Assembly: GCA_027922465.2 (NCBI GenBank)
Contig: BQMF02000060.1
Coordinates: 868,001-932,000 of the forward strand
DNA from: Turritopsis dohrnii
Taxonomy: Eukaryota; Cnidaria; Hydrozoa; Anthoathecata; Oceaniidae
Length of the DNA stretch: 64,000 nucleotides
Direction of reading: 5' to 3'
Position 1 is the first letter of the stretch, and each line of letters starts with the position of its first letter. The notes beneath the pieces are model-generated. The model did no database searches. It was given only the letters and a program-made list of their open reading frames with translations, and was not told where the DNA came from. Positions 21,142-36,600 of this stretch are shown here, in pieces. Position numbers and translations under genes: made by a program.

Positions 21142-21582
21142 TAAAGAAAAGTTTTTACATTTTCGCAAAATTAAATTTTACACTTCAGTACTTAAAATAA
21201 TTCTCAGAAATCTTTTTCACATTTCACAAGAAATACCTAATAATTTGCAGAATTTTCTTCCAACAAAAATTTCTGACAATAAAGGGGAATAGTCTGGGGA
21301 GATGAAAATCTTTGCTACATTAAAGAAAGTGTAGCTCAATTTGTAGATCAAAAAATATATTATTATAAATCATAAATTGATACATAAAATCAAGGATGAA
21401 GAACCAATCTCATATGCTAGCAGAAGCAGACCTTAATCACTGTCAAAATATTTCCAATGCTTTTTGCGTCTTGGAAATGTAAGATCAAGGGGTTGGTGTT
21501 CGAAAATGAATTTTCTCCCAAGTTTCATCCTCTCTTTTCTTTAGAGAAAGCAACTATATTATTGTTTTTTTTTCAATTGCAG

Positions 21583-21601
21583 TGAAATTCTAGACAAGAC
21601 A
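21583..21601 (+). promoter_or_regulatory. Splice acceptor and 19-nt leader just before the WDR19 start codon
   Basis: A polypyrimidine tract and TTTTCAATTGCAG end at 21582, so the ATG at 21602 lies only 19 nt into an exon. The upstream exon must be non-coding, or a spliced leader is added here. The initiating exon contributes 25 nt in all before the GTATGT donor. Confidence 0.55.
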
Positions 21602-24600
21602 ATGAAGGTATGTATCTATTTATTAATGGTGTTGTACCAAAAATGTTTGCTATAGAAAGATTAATGTGAAGAGATCATGTCTTTCTGTTTGATCAGCTGT
21701 TTCAGTAAATGAAAGTCCTTGAAAATCTTTTGAATAATGTTTATGTAACAAATGATGGTCTGTTTACTTGGTTAAACCTATCTGATCCATGGTTTAGTAC
21801 TGCTGCTTGTATAGAAAAAAAGCCTGTTATGAAAGTGAACTTTACATCTGTGCATATACATTCTTGTTTGCAGGACAAAATGAAGTTCACAGTGGTATAA
21901 AATTTAGTTCTTAGAAATTATATAAATCATAATAGAATAAAGTAACTACTTGAAATAAAGTTGCACAACAACAGATTCTGAAAACATGAAAGGTTCCCTT
22001 TCAAGAGTGTTATGAGTTTTACCGTGTAAACCATTTTCAAGACATTCTCATTCTGATTTTTATTGTAGTCCAGTTTTTTTCAAACCTGAAATTTCTTTCT
22101 AAAAATCAAGAGCAGTCTGTTTCATCTCCTTATTCCTTCACTCCAGCGTGTTTTTACGATACCGGAAAGGGTCCATGGTGGTGATCGTGTCATGTTGGCT
22201 TGGCAGTCGCAGCAGGGAAATTTTCTGGCTGTAACAGGGTATGCATTTTGTATTATGATAATTTTCTGTCAATAATTGACGTCTTCATCTTCATAATGCA
22301 GTTTTCGAATACTAGTGGTAGTACAATAAGCTCTTGATAACTGAAACCTCCAAGCCATTTGGTGGAAAAACATCAGTTGATGTTTTTTTGGGTCCGCAAT
22401 ATATATATCCAATCGAATGCAACGTTTTTGGGCAAATAATTCGAGAACCAATAGGGATAACTGATGTTTTTGAGGGACTGCGATATGGGTGGGATGAAGC
22501 AAAATTTGGGCCTAAATTTTATTTGTTACTGCTGCTATGACTTCATCAAAATCTTTGATCGACGATAACTCTGCAACGGTTGGTCGTAGCGAAATGATCC
22601 CATACATTTTTTTGATCAGTTTTTCGAGCTCTACAACATGGGTACATTTTCTGTTTCCAATTGAAATTTTCGTCACGCACACAGGAAAGGAGAATTTGAC
22701 ACATCCTTTTTGAAGCTAAACTCGGTAAAAATTTTAACCCCGGTTACTAGTTTTGTTTGAAAATCATTCAATTTTTTTTCGAATTTCAAAAATGTCGTAA
22801 AATCTTTCATTTTTCATGGTTCAGTTGATTTTGCAGAAATTCTTATGCCTGTAAGGGCACCAGTTACTTTGGCTGGTCAACTTGCTTCAATATAACTTCA
22901 TAAAAGGTGAAATATTAGTTTCCCAGAGGCGAAGATATCTAAACTTTGCAAGAATCTTAAGCAGCAGTGGCCTAATGGTAACGTGTTTAGCTGGCACACC
23001 TATTAGATATGATATTATGTTTGCTTAGCAAAAAAAGTAAGAAAGAACCTTCAATAACTCAACCTTTTGCATATGTTTCTCTAATAGTCTTGTCTTGATA
23101 GCTCAAACATTTGGTAACTTGAACTATTTTTTGGTCCCTTGGAGGTTCAATTTAGTAGGAGTTTACTGTATTTTTGCTGAATCTTAGATAACTGAAGTAA
23201 CAATTGATTTATCTTAGGATAAGTAAGCTGGTGACAATCTATGATAGACACGGGGAATTACGAGATGAGATCATCCTCCCTGGGTAAGGTGTTTCTTAAA
23301 GTTTGTCAGTCTTACCATTTATTTCAAATTTATGAAAAAGTTCTGCACCTTTCATTGTCGTAATACACACACCACATACATAAATATCAAAATATCAAGA
23401 ACATGTATGTGATGTTGTGGTGAAATGAACTAAAAAAACATGTAAATATTTTTTTTTTTACTTTCCAATGTATGATCATGCATGGCTTCAGTTAGCCCTC
23501 ACAGATGACATATAACGTCATTTTCCAAATTGAGTAAATCATATTCAATTTCCCAATTATGTCTAGATTTTTGACTTTGCCCCTTTTAACCCTACATCGT
23601 GTCTTACACAACGTCCCCTAAAATCCGAAGCTGAAAAGTGACATGCTCACCAACAGTGAAAAACCTTGTGTTCCCAAAATTTCTGGCTAATGCTTGGTAA
23701 TGATTTCTGTAAACATCATTTTCTGTTTTATATATAACTTGGTATTTTTTTTTTGCCAGTATTTGTACAGGCTTGTCATGGGACAAGGATGGAGATACAT
23801 TGGCAATTGGGAATGAAAAAAATGGTAAATTTTATGTAATCCATACATCCAGTTATTGTAAGAATTTAGTAAAAACTTGAACTTTCAACTGTTTAGGGGT
23901 GATATATCTTTGGGATGCAAATACCATGAAAACTACACATTTGGAAAGTGGATTGAGGTAGATTAAGAAATATTGATTATATTTTCCGGTTTGAAATCAA
24001 GAGAATTCTACTTTTCTTGTTTCTTTTCAGGGATTCCATTTCGTTTTTACTGTGGTCTAAAGTTTCACATCTCCTGGCTGTGGGTATGTTGACACTAACG
24101 ATAATATTTCATTGAAAACACTAACTATTAAACTACACATTGCATATATATGATATTTCCTAATTTTGTAAAGGTACTGCCAAGGGAAATCTGTTATTAT
24201 ACAACCATAAAACATCAAGGTATAATATAATTATGTAAATGTGCATCGCAATAGTTTTATAGTTTATAGATTTTTTTACCTATAGGTATTCAATATAAGA
24301 GTAAATAGAAACATTCATATTACTTTATTAAAATTTAGAAAAGTACCTATCATTGGCAAGCACACAAAGAAGATTACATGTGGTTGTTGGAACTCAGAGG
24401 TTTAGTGATAATTTCCACCAGTTGATAGTCTTTATCTTAACCTTGTTAAGCTATGCGTTTTCAGTAACTGTTGTGTTCCATTGAAATAAGAATTCATGTA
24501 TCATTACTTGTGTCTGATATTTCTAATGCGTTTTAGAATTTACTTGCCCTTGGAAGTGAAGACAAAATTGTTACCATCAGTAACAGCGATGGGGACACTG

Positions 24601-27600
24601 TAAAACAGGTAAAGTTACTGGTTACATTGAAGTTAGTTGATTCCTATTTCAGATAGTGTGGTCAAATGAGTTAGATTTAATTATACTTGTTTTAGGTTGA
24701 AAAGCATAGTCAAAGAAAGCAGAAATTTTTATCAAGTAGCAATGTGAGTAAATCAGAGAATACGTGAAAGGAAAAGAAAGAATAGCTCATAGTTTGTTAT
24801 TGCTGAGTTAGCGCTAGTTTGGAATAAGCAGAGAAAGTTATTAATAGTCATTCAATAGATGATCTAATACATGAATAGCCACTCGTGGTCACTACTGTTC
24901 TGTTGGGGGTATTTTTTCAGACAGCATCACGGTTGGAACCAGATGATGTTCAGTTTTCTGTTATGAAGACAGATGAAAGAAGTGCTGGCGAAACAACTGT
25001 TAGTGTCTTATTGTTTTGTGTTTGTTTAATGCTTAAAGTCATTGTTTGTAGTATGTTATTAATTTTTTGTTTCTCTTTTATAGGTCAGTTTAACTGTTGG
25101 TCAAAAGACTTTGTTTTTATATAACTTAAATGAACCTGACAATCCTATTGAGTTGGCTTTCCAACCACGTTATGGAAGTATTGTAACATATAAATGGTTT
25201 GGTGATGGCTACATTATGATTGGCTTTTCTACCGGTTACCTTGTTGTCATATCAACCCATTTAAAAGAAATTGGACAGGTATTAAAGCAGACTAATGAAT
25301 ATCATGAATTTCCAATCTTTTAAGATTTTAGTGTGTATATATATATATATATCAGTCATTTGAAATGCTTTAAGCACTATCCACTATTTATTGTATTATT
25401 TCCAGGAACTGTTCCAAACAAGAGACCACAAAGATGAGCTGACAGACATAGACATATCACTTTCTTTAAAGATGGCTGCATCCTGTGGTGACAATGTAAT
25501 AAAAATTCATGATCTCAATGATTTGAAAGAAATTTATTCCATTATAACCGTGGAAGATGCTGGAGGTATGTTTTGTTGTTGTTGTTGTTGTTGTTTGTTG
25601 TTGTTTGGTTGCTTACAAGATTTCTTTTTGTCAACTTCGATCACTTCAATAGTGGTTGAAGCTTAACACAGGACATAAAAGGAATAAGAACTCCATTCCC
25701 AATGTTTCGTAATTTTTCAATTTCAAGTTTTATTTTCAAAAACTGTTCTATCAGTGTTTCTCGACCTACTTCATTCCTGATATTTAGGTCGTCTTGATAA
25801 AATTAGGTGGACAGAGGATGGACAATTACTGGCATTAACAACAGCTAAAGGTAATACCTGCTGTTTTTATAACAACTGATAAAATCTGATGGAAATGCAT
25901 CCATTCACACCTGTGATTGTTCTCTGTTTTTAGGTGCGGTTCATATATACCTGACCAAGTTACCAATACTAGGTGGCAGCAGTCTAACAAGAGTTGCGTA
26001 CTTGACATCGCTTCGAGAAGTAAGTTGGTCAATTTGCAAATCATGATTTCCAATTACAATCCAATAATTTTGTTCATCTATGTTTTATTACTTTTTAGAA
26101 TCTGTTTAGCTTATTCTAAGAAAATAACATGCATCTAGTTAACACACTTGTCAGAAAAATTTACATACCTGTCTCAGATTCTTGTTAATTTCATATTATT
26201 TGAAATCCCCTTGGAACCAGGTTTATTTCAAGGAAGTAATAAAGTAAAAGTTCCTTGACCATGTTCATTTCTTCTGAGTTAATTACTTTTGTGTTAAGGA
26301 TAATGAATCATAAGGTCGAGAAAAAAATTTGTCAGCAGTGTTCTTGTGAGATAATCTCCCTGAGAGAGTCAATCATTTTTTACTTTGTTTGAGTGCTTTG
26401 TTAATAAAAGCAACTGCTTGTTCCCAGACCATTTCTCAATTGTTCTATTTCTACTGACATCAACATTGTGCAACCCTCAACTCTACATATAACAGTTCTT
26501 TAACTCTCAGTCTTAACAATCAGTAACAGCCTCCAAAGTTTTTTTTTTCAAAATTCATTCAATTTAGTCTCAAACTAGCACTAAACAACTTTGCAATAAC
26601 TTTCGGTGATGGGATGTCAGCTTATTTATGAATTCAAAAAGCTAATTACAGTTTCATTTGTACTTTTTGGCGCTTCATCGCAGGCGATTTTTGTTGTCTA
26701 AATGTATGGTAAGACAATATAATGCAGGCATATTTCCAAGCACTTTTCTACTACCATATAAACGTATAACGGTAGTAGAAACTCAATCCTTATAATTGAG
26801 TTTCAAAACTTAATCCTATCAATTTGAAACTCAAAAGATTTATAAAACTCTTTCAATCTCAATATTATACTTCTGTGTTCCGCAAAAACATGAGAAAAGT
26901 CCATTTCATCCATCGTCTTTGGATCATTCATACAGCATTTGGCGGGGTCTTCTGGCTATGATTTTTAAATCACAGTTTTAAGTGGCAATGAAAAAACTCA
27001 AGAAGAAAAAGAAAATTATGTATATAACCTAAATGAACAAACAATGAATAAACATGCACACCTGTGTTTAGTTTACCAGTTTTATAATTCAGAAAGCTAT
27101 TATTGTTCATTTTGAAGATCCTTCTCGCGGGAGTTCTGCAGAATAAGAGTAAAGTAATTATACCCAACTATATACTTGATATTTTGAAAAAAGAAACAGA
27201 GTTAGAGTGACTGTAAAGCTGTTTGAAATCATGGAAAACGCTAGAATCGCAGAGCTTCCGGAGTTTGACCCCTTAGAATAAAAAAATAAAAATCATTTCT
27301 ATATTGAATAGGCTCTACTGATGTCATATCAACAAATATTACGAAAAAAATTTCTCTGACATTCGTTCTTCTTTATGGTCATTATGTGTTAATGTATTAA
27401 TAATTTCTTGGAATAAGGCACTTATTCCTCTACTTCTTATATTATGTTTTTATGCATGTTCTAGATAACTATTGTTGACGAAATTAACGAAGTAAGAAAT
27501 ATGTTCTATCTATTCTGTTCTGTATATTTGTGCTAAAAGATACCGTTTAAAATGTAATTTCTCTCTTTGAAATACTTTCTAGGAGCCATCTATGAAAGTA

Positions 27601-30600
27601 ACAACAGAAGTTGAGCCGAATTTTCTGGCTGTGGGCCAATTTCATTTGGCTACTGGCATGAATAACCGAGTCTGGTTTTGTGCCTTGACCGAAAATGGTT
27701 AGATTCAACTAGTAGACTTCATTTCTTGATTCTTTTTTGATTCTTCTTGATTCATTTAGTATGCAGGTAGAATTCTTATAGTAATCATGATACTGTGATA
27801 AAATTCTTCCACAAGCTATTGCCATTTTGTAGAATTTTAACCAACTCCTTTTCAGGTCATTCACAATTCAAGGACAGGGAGTATCTCGGAACGATAAATC
27901 AGGTTTGTTTGAATGCAGACTACGCTGCAGTTGGCTTTGAAGGAAAGGTTCAACTCCACATAGTAAGTGACCCTTGAGATGATATTATAATGTTTCTGTT
28001 GGCAAATTAGAAACCCATGTGTGAGTGCATTCTTATGTAAATTTTAGATTGATGCTGAGTCGAGTGAGAACAATGAAGAAGAGAGAGAAGGCAAACTTTT
28101 TCCTGATCCTGGGGATAAAAATAAAATTTCCTGCTTCACACTAACTACTGATTTTTTCATTTATGGAACAGAGGTAAAGATTATTTGTGTTTTATGATAT
28201 GGTTACCAGATGAAACTTTCAAGACTTATTTAATCAATCAAACTGTTTTAAATGTCTTGTTAGAGATTGCTAGTTATGAATTGGTCCTACCACAAAGTTT
28301 TATTGTCTACTCACTTATTTATCTTTTGTTATAGGGAGGTTCTATAAAATACTTTTATCTGGAAGACTGGCAATTTGTTAATGAATTTCGACATCCTGTT
28401 GGCATAAGAAAGATTTTTCCTGATGCCAGTGGCACAAAAGTTGTCTTCATTGATGATAAGAATGACGGATTTGTCTATATTCCCGTAAGTGTTTTTCAGT
28501 TAATGTTGTTTTTATATTGTTTTTATAATTATCTTACATGTAATTGTGCATTTGCATCGTACCGTTATTTTAAAGGGAGAGCCATTTGAGAAAAATTAAA
28601 CTTTTGTTTGTTTTGTATTAAACCATACAACTCTGTGAGATTGTAACGTAAAAATGTGGGAATAAAACTTTTTGGGGATGCGTGTGACAATCTTTGATCA
28701 AAGATATCTTTGTAATGGCATGTCATACACAGATTAGCCCATACTTTTTTGTTGCGAGATTTCTTGTAGTTCTACAAGATTGATAAACCTTCCATTTACC
28801 AATCTGTGATTCTATTTTTTTTTTTTTTTTGTTATTTTTTGATAGTTGATAGCACTTGAGGGAAGATACAGTGTTGATATCTTGTTTGCGAAATAAAAAA
28901 CAATAAGAAATTTTTTCTCTGTGTATTAGTGTAAGGCATAATTCTGATGTCCTTCATGTTTTTAGGTGAACGATACAGTTGTTGAAATTACTCGTTTTCC
29001 TCCAGCTGTCAAAGGTGTTCTTTGGGATGAATTGCTACTTGACAGGGTAACACTTCACTTCTTGTTCATGCATTAATTGAGATAATAATTGTCCATTGAT
29101 AAATCGAATTGAATTGAGTGTTTTGCATGATTTTAGGGTATATTCTGTGCTTATGATGAAGACAAAGTCTATGTATATTCGTTCTCTAAAGAAACAGTTA
29201 CTGGTAATTTTTTATCACATATCATATTAAATTTGTCACGTCTCTTACATTTGTTACATTGATTTTTTTACGGTTTTGACAACACAATACTGTGATTCTT
29301 GAAAGATGTGATGTTTTCTTGCATTAGGATCAACATGTGAAATGGCTCTCCAAACTAAACTAACATATGGATACACGCCATTAATGCTGTATAATGGAGA
29401 TCTTTCTTGTCAAACACAAAATGGAAAGGTATTGTTGAATTCAGTAGAAATTTTGATTAACACTAAAATCCCAATGTTATGCATAACTTATGTCATATTG
29501 CTTGTAATTACACCAAGAAATAGTTAATCACCTATTAATTATAATTATAGTTTGTTTAAATTTGTTGTTGATTTCTTCAGCTAATGCATTTATCCATCTT
29601 CTCTTCGTTTCCTGAAAGAATACAAGACAATGCACAAGTGAGTTTGGATCAACATTTCTTTATTATTTTAGAAGAGTAAATATTCCTCAAAAGTAATGAT
29701 TTTTCATTCACATATTTTTTTTTTACAGGCAAAAACATCCTTCAAATACATGTTAGTTTTAAAAAGGTAACCTGAATTTTTTTTGTAAAAAGGGATAAAA
29801 GGTTAACAACAGAGAAAAAATGGCAATTTTATTTTTGATAAAGAAAAACCAATACTAGTATTTTGATCTAATGTTCAATCGTGAACAGTATAAAAAAGTG
29901 AAGTCCTGGAAAAATGAAACAAAAAAGGTGTCCATCTACTTATGAACCGTGAAGTTTTATTACAGTGATTCTGTTTCGCTAATGCCTTTCAATTGAAGTT
30001 TCTGTTCCAGCAATTGGTTTTCTTTGACATTTTTAATTTTCGTAAGCTTTCGATCGTCATTTTCATAACCCCAAGTAACAGTACAATGATTAATGTTTGA
30101 ATGCATACTGCATACTTCAATGGACTAAACAACATATGACAAAAATTCCTTTGATATTGTGTGAATGTACTTTCTGAATTATTGCTGTAGATTCCAAGAA
30201 GCTTGGGAGTTTTGCCAACAAGTTAATGAGATAGAATACTGGAAGTTGCTTGCTGATACTGCTGCACGACAGCTGGATATTGAATTAGGTGATTTCTCTT
30301 TTCAATTATGCTGATTTGCAAGTTGTTTACATTTGCTATTTGACTATTTCTATTATTTTTAGCTATCCGTGTTTATGGAAAAATTGGAAACGTTGCTATG
30401 GTTTTAACACTTGAAAAAATTAAGGTAACAATGAAAAAGTTTATTTGTGCAACGGCAATGATTTATTTTGCAAAAGTGTTGCATTGTTTCCCACTGTCTT
30501 ATAACCAAACACTTCCATAACATTCTTACAAACTTTTTCAATGCCATGGGAGAAGGATATACTGATTTCACTCCGCCATCTTTGATATGTTGCCCTTATG

Positions 30601-33600
30601 TTCTTGTTAGTTGAATAAGGATTGTTAATGCTCTCCATATTTTGCTCATAACGGACCTTCTGAAGATAGTTCTTGTGTTTCTTGTTACTATTTAAATTAA
30701 CAAATTTCAACATTTCACCCATTACCTTTTCAACATTTTCACACAAGTCTTCGTAACGAATAAGACGCCAATGAAATTTAGATTTTTTTAAATAGTTAAA
30801 ATCATTCCATATTGTGTCACAGTTGTTTTTTACTTTGTCCCAGTTGATAGTTGCACCTGTCTTTTCGTTTTGAAGCCATCCTTGCTTTGCCATGGATAAT
30901 GTCATGGCTCTTGGATCACGAACCAACAGGATAAATTTAATATTTGTATTGAGTTTCATTTCAAGAAGAATACTCTCTAGTCCATGTGGAAATCGTCCTT
31001 GTAATTCCTTTGTGATGATGTGTGTAAATTGGTTCAGACAGGCATGGTTTACTTCAAAGGGATGTAGAACATTGTTGATATGCCTGCATGTTTTACATTT
31101 GATATACTTGCTTCGTACTCGATATGCTATTGAGTTTGGACTGTTAAGGTATTTCAGTTTGTTCATTTGCAAACTGCATGAAAAAATCTCATTAAAGTAC
31201 TTTGCTATTTCTGTGTTCTTCACTCCACCGTCAGTTTTGCTGGATGAACCCTTGGATAAGGCTGCCATTGGCTCATAGTAATACATGACATCTGGGTGAT
31301 TTTTAAGTACCTCACCCATAAACGAGGAACCACTTCTCCCAGCTGTCATAATGAAAACACAAGTTTTATTCAAAATTTCTTGTCTTTCCACTCCATATTG
31401 ATTTTCTATTTTCATTTCAAAATAAGTTCCTAAATTCTGCCTCTGTTTTGGAAATGTTGTGTTATGTTGGTAATTTCCGTACATAGATGTCTTGTAATGA
31501 AACAGAATAATAACTATTGTTAAGACAATGGAGAGTTTCAATAGCTGTGAACATTTTCCAAACATTGCAATTTTAAGTGCAACTTTCACAATCTTCTAAC
31601 TGCTTGTATGTGGTTTAAAAGTTGTCACTAGTGCTGCAATCTCAAAATATTTGATCTCTTTCCATACTATAGGATCTCAAGCCATACCACAAATTCTTTA
31701 GATGTTGCTTTTATACAGTAGTTCTTTTAAATTCTGCAGGAATCTCAACTGGAATCTCAACTAAACTTTATAACAATTCTGTTATGTATGTATTTCTTAT
31801 CCTGACCTCTTGAGACTGATAACAGAAATTGCATGATAAACATATTTAAATTGAGTGAAAAATCTGAGATATTTTGTGGTGGAGTGCACAAATCAATCAA
31901 ACATGAATTTCATTGAAAGTCTCCATCGGTATGCTTTTTTCTATAATTTTTTTCTCCGTTTTTTTTGCCATTAGAGCTTAGAAGACAAAAATCTGCTAGC
32001 TGGATATATTGCCATGTCTCAGAAAGATTTCACTTTAGCTCAAGTATGTCATTTTTTATTTGTGTTGAGTAGAGTGGCATATCTGATTATCTGTTTAATG
32101 TGATCAACTCTTGTCTATCATCACAAGACTGTCTGTTCTATGACAGAACCACATTTCAGTTGTGGTTAACTCACGTAAATTTGAATTTGAAACTTATTTC
32201 TATTTTTTTGTTTTGTTTTTATAGGAATTGTTTCTTCTCTCTGGTTCACCTGTTGCTGCTTTAGAGGTAGGCGATATTTTTGCATGAGGGTTCCACATGG
32301 TTCGAGGTCTTTCTTATATGAGAAATTTTAAGAAATTGTTCATCACAGTTTAAATAAAAATGATCTATAAAGAGAAGACAAAAGTTTAATTAAACAATAT
32401 CATGAACTTTAGTAATATTTACCATAACCAACCTAAATTATAAATTTCAGTCAGCAAGGATGAAATTTTGTCTGGTTTCGCTCAACTTGAACAAAGGTTT
32501 ACATGCTGCGGTTGTTTACTTTGAATTTGAATTTCAATGTTTATATGCAAACAAGTGATCAGACCTCATTTCAATTAGTTAAAGAAAACATAAGGATGAT
32601 GTGTTTGCTACAGTCGCATCTCTCTAATTCGAACCTCCATAATTCGAACTCTCTCTCTTATTCGAATGAATTTCATGGTCCTTAACATTTCTTTGTTAAT
32701 GAACTTCCGCGGACAGAAGAATCGAACGTTTTTTCCGGCCCCTAGAGTGCTCGAATTGGAGAGAGTTCGCTGAACACGAGCAATGGTTTTGATTATTATA
32801 TTTGTGCGGGTTTAACATAAACTGAACTGTTCACTAAAAACAACAAACATGAAATGATTAATTTTGAGTCCACTTCATGAATATCATTTGTTTAGATGCG
32901 CCGTGACCTGTTGCATTGGGACCAAGCACTTGAATTAGCAAAAACATTAGCTCCGTCTCAAATCCCATACATATCCAAAGAGTATGCGCAACAACTAGAA
33001 TTTATGTAAGTTACTTAGTTTTATTTTCTTGAAACATTTTCAAATGGGTTTGACAAACTAAGCCTTTACTGCAGGGGCTAAATGCAAGGTCCGTGATGCC
33101 TCCCAATTTTTTAAGTGGTTTCTTACACCACAATCAAACAATCAAGCTAATTGCTCAACGGAACTCATTTGTTGAATCGGATTACATGATGATAAATTTG
33201 ATTTTAGAGGCGATTATCCCAATGCTTTACTTAACTATGAACGTGGAATTACGAATACTGGCCAGGTATTGTTTCCAATGAAGCTACTTCCATGTATTTC
33301 ATATCTTATACGAATTGCCAGCTTCTCTTTATTCAATTATCTCCATAATTATTCTGGAGGTGCATTGCAGTGCTGTCATTGCATAAGCATTCCCCATTGT
33401 GTGATCGACAAATGAGAATTGAGTAAAGTTTTCGTTCGATTGAGATATTTTTAATGATTAACATCTGGTTCCATTCTGGTAGTTTTTATGATATATTGTG
33501 GAGATAAACGAATGAAACAAGGGAAACTGCTTAATAATCTTACCATTCTATATTCTAACCATTTAATCTCCAGTATAAAGATCACGATGAAGCTTGTTCT

Positions 33601-36600
33601 GGGGGTGTTGCAAGAATGTCTATACGAATGGGTGATATCAGGAGGTATATATGTCGTTTTTCAGTTGATGGAGTCGCCGATAAGAGAGAACACAGCAGTT
33701 CTTTAAAGATGTTAGGAAATTCATAGCGGTTTTCTTTTCCTAAAATACTCCATTATGTTTTTTTTATAGAGGTGTAAACATTGCCATGAAATCGAATAAC
33801 AAACTTTTGCAGAAAGAATGCGCTGCTTTGCTTGAACAAATGAAGGTATGAATTTCTTTATCTCAAGAAGGCAAGGAAATATAAGATTTTCTTATTCACT
33901 TTTTTTCATTCTCTAGCAATTAGCTGAATCAGCATCACTTTACGAGAAAGGCCAGTGTTGGGACAAAGCTGCAGGAGTTTATATACGTCTCAAGCAGTGG
34001 TAAGTCATTACAACACTCTCCCACGGACAGCTGGAAAATCATACTTTGTTACAATGCCGCCATCCAATGAATGAGGAAGGAGGAGGGAGCTGTAGTTTAA
34101 GTTATTTCCAACATCGGATTAGTCTGACCTCATTTTTAACTTGGTGAATTAGCAATAGGTGATATTTACTTTGGAATTATTTCTTTATAGGAATAAAGTT
34201 GGCGATTTGATCAAGCACATTACCGCACCTAAAATTCTCACGCAATACGCTAAAGCAAAGGAACTGGATGGTAAATATGACGAAGCTGTTGCAGCGTACA
34301 AACGTGCAAAAGATTTTGAAAGTGTCATAAGGTAGTTCGAACCGACCCTTTCTGAACATCCTACTATCTTTTTGCGTCTTGAATGTCCTTTCAATGTTGT
34401 TGGTGCAGCAATGCGTACATTTAATCGGAACTTTTCGGTTTTAGAATAAACTTGGACAATCTTCAGAATCCAGAAGAAGCCGTGCTCATTGTTAGAGAAA
34501 CGCAATCTGTGGAAGGAGCGAAAATGGTTGCCAAGTATGGATTATTCACCATCTGTTTTTTCTTTTAAGTTATTTTGTTTTCAATCTTCTATTTTCGTTT
34601 TTATCAGATTCTTCCAAAACCTTGGTGACTTTGCATCAGCAATACAGTTTCTTGTATTGTCACGTTGTAGTGACGAAGCGTTCATTCTTGCACAGGTGAT
34701 CCTCCTAACCAATCAATGTCTTCTGACACTTACAATTGCGCCACTTAAGCTAAACTTTCGTTTTTAGCAACACGATCAAATGGAAAGATATGCAGACATT
34801 ATAGGTATGCAATGAATTTTTGATTTCTATGGACACTAGTAATTTCCATCTACTTGAAGCCAGAAAATTTCGTATTATGTGTAATTCAAAGCATCCACTC
34901 TTCTCCGTGGTTGGTTTTATAGGAGACGATGCAACGTCAGATGATTACAACAGCATTGCCGTTCATTTCGAAAATCGACGTCAAAGTTTGTTGGCGGGAA
35001 AATTCTATATGTTATCTGGACAGTTTACCAAAGCCTTGTCTCATTTATTAAGATGTCCCGTCACTGACAAGGGAGAATCAATTGACTTGGCAATAGAAAC
35101 GGTAAATTGGTGATTTGTTCGTTTTGACCGGCATGCTTAGCGAGCTGCAATTAACTTTATTGGAAATTAACGGCAAATCAACATTCATTTGCGTTGTTGA
35201 TTTTCTAGCCGTAATTTTTGTTTCTGAAGTAGATTGTTTGTATTGCCCGGGATGGAAAATGAATAAATAGTAACCTAAATGATGGGATAAGATGGGATTG
35301 GATTTCCCATGAGGATTATATCACTATATCAAACCTTCACTTCGTTATAGGTCTTTTGAGTATCTCTTCAGAATCTCCTTAATAATCTTTGTTGGGATAC
35401 GGACCCGATTCAACGTGACTATTTAGGATTGCTATTTCATTTTCATTCAACCATTTAACTCCAATATGCCAATACTAATTTTAAGACCTCTTGGGTTCAT
35501 AATGTAAAAATAAAGTATAATGTTCCCAGAAATGCTAAAAAAGGATGATGCAACGATGAATAGACAAACAGACGAATCATCTTATGTTGTACAATCAACT
35601 TGTTCCCTTCAAATGGGGGAATGAATAAGGAAAGCAAACACTGTACTCGTTCCAATAATTTGATTTTGAATTTTCTTTCAGATAAAGAAAGCCAATGATG
35701 AAAAACTAACTCTGAATTTAATCGATTTTCTGATGGGAGAAATGGATGGAATACCGAAGGTATAGTTATGAAGATTGCTTTAAATAGTTTGACAAGTTTC
35801 TTTGGAAAGATAAGTTAGTATTGTTGAATTCCATTTCAGGATTCAAAATATCTTTTTCGAGTATACATGGCGCTTGAGCGTTACCATGAAGCTGCAAAAA
35901 CTGCTGTCATCATCGCGCAAAGTGAGCAAGAATCAGGAAACTACAGAAATGCTCATGATGTTTTATTCAGCATGTTCAAAGGTAACATTCCAACCTCCAA
36001 TCACCCACCGTTCATGTTCAAGTATTTTACGTCTTGTCAACTTGTTGTCCTTTAGAACTTCGTGATCGGAAAATCAAGATTCCTAGTGAAATGACTCATA
36101 ATTTGATGCTTCTTCATAGCTACATCCTGTGTAAGGTAATGGAGAGTATTCGGCTATTCTTTTAGCGAAGGAAAAATAGCGTTAAAAAGAAAACCATGAA
36201 ATGTGTTTTGTGTTCTTCTTTCCAGATTCACGTCAAACGTGGTGATCATTTGAAAGGTGCGCGAATGCTGATCAGAGTTGCCAATAATATCAGTAAATTT
36301 CCTTCGCGTAAGTAAAAAAAAGTTTTTTTCTTTTTTTTTTCTTTTAGTGAACGTGATCCATATTCCATCCATCAATGTTCTTTTTCGTTTTCCAGATATT
36401 GTCCCTATCCTTACGTCGACAGTGATTGAATGTCATCGAGCTGGTTTGAAAAACTCTTCGTTCGGCTTTGCGGCGATGTTGATGAGACCTGAATACAGAT
36501 CACAGATTGATCTGAAATATAAGAAGAAGATTGAGGCTATTGTGAGGTGAGAAATGATTATGGATTACTTCTGGTTTAAGGCATTGTAAATCGAAGCTGA

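Noticed and set aside
25570..25605. TGTTGT-rich reading frame after WDR19 exon 12
   Set aside because: Simple TTG microsatellite in an intron; the open frame is a low-complexity artefact.
30892..31278. 128-codon plus-strand ORF
   Set aside because: It is the antisense shadow of the sulfotransferase and has no domain or splice context.
31566..31589. Eight-codon N-terminal extension of the sulfotransferase
   Set aside because: The frame is open but begins with GTG rather than ATG; the first ATG is at 31565 and directly precedes the membrane anchor.
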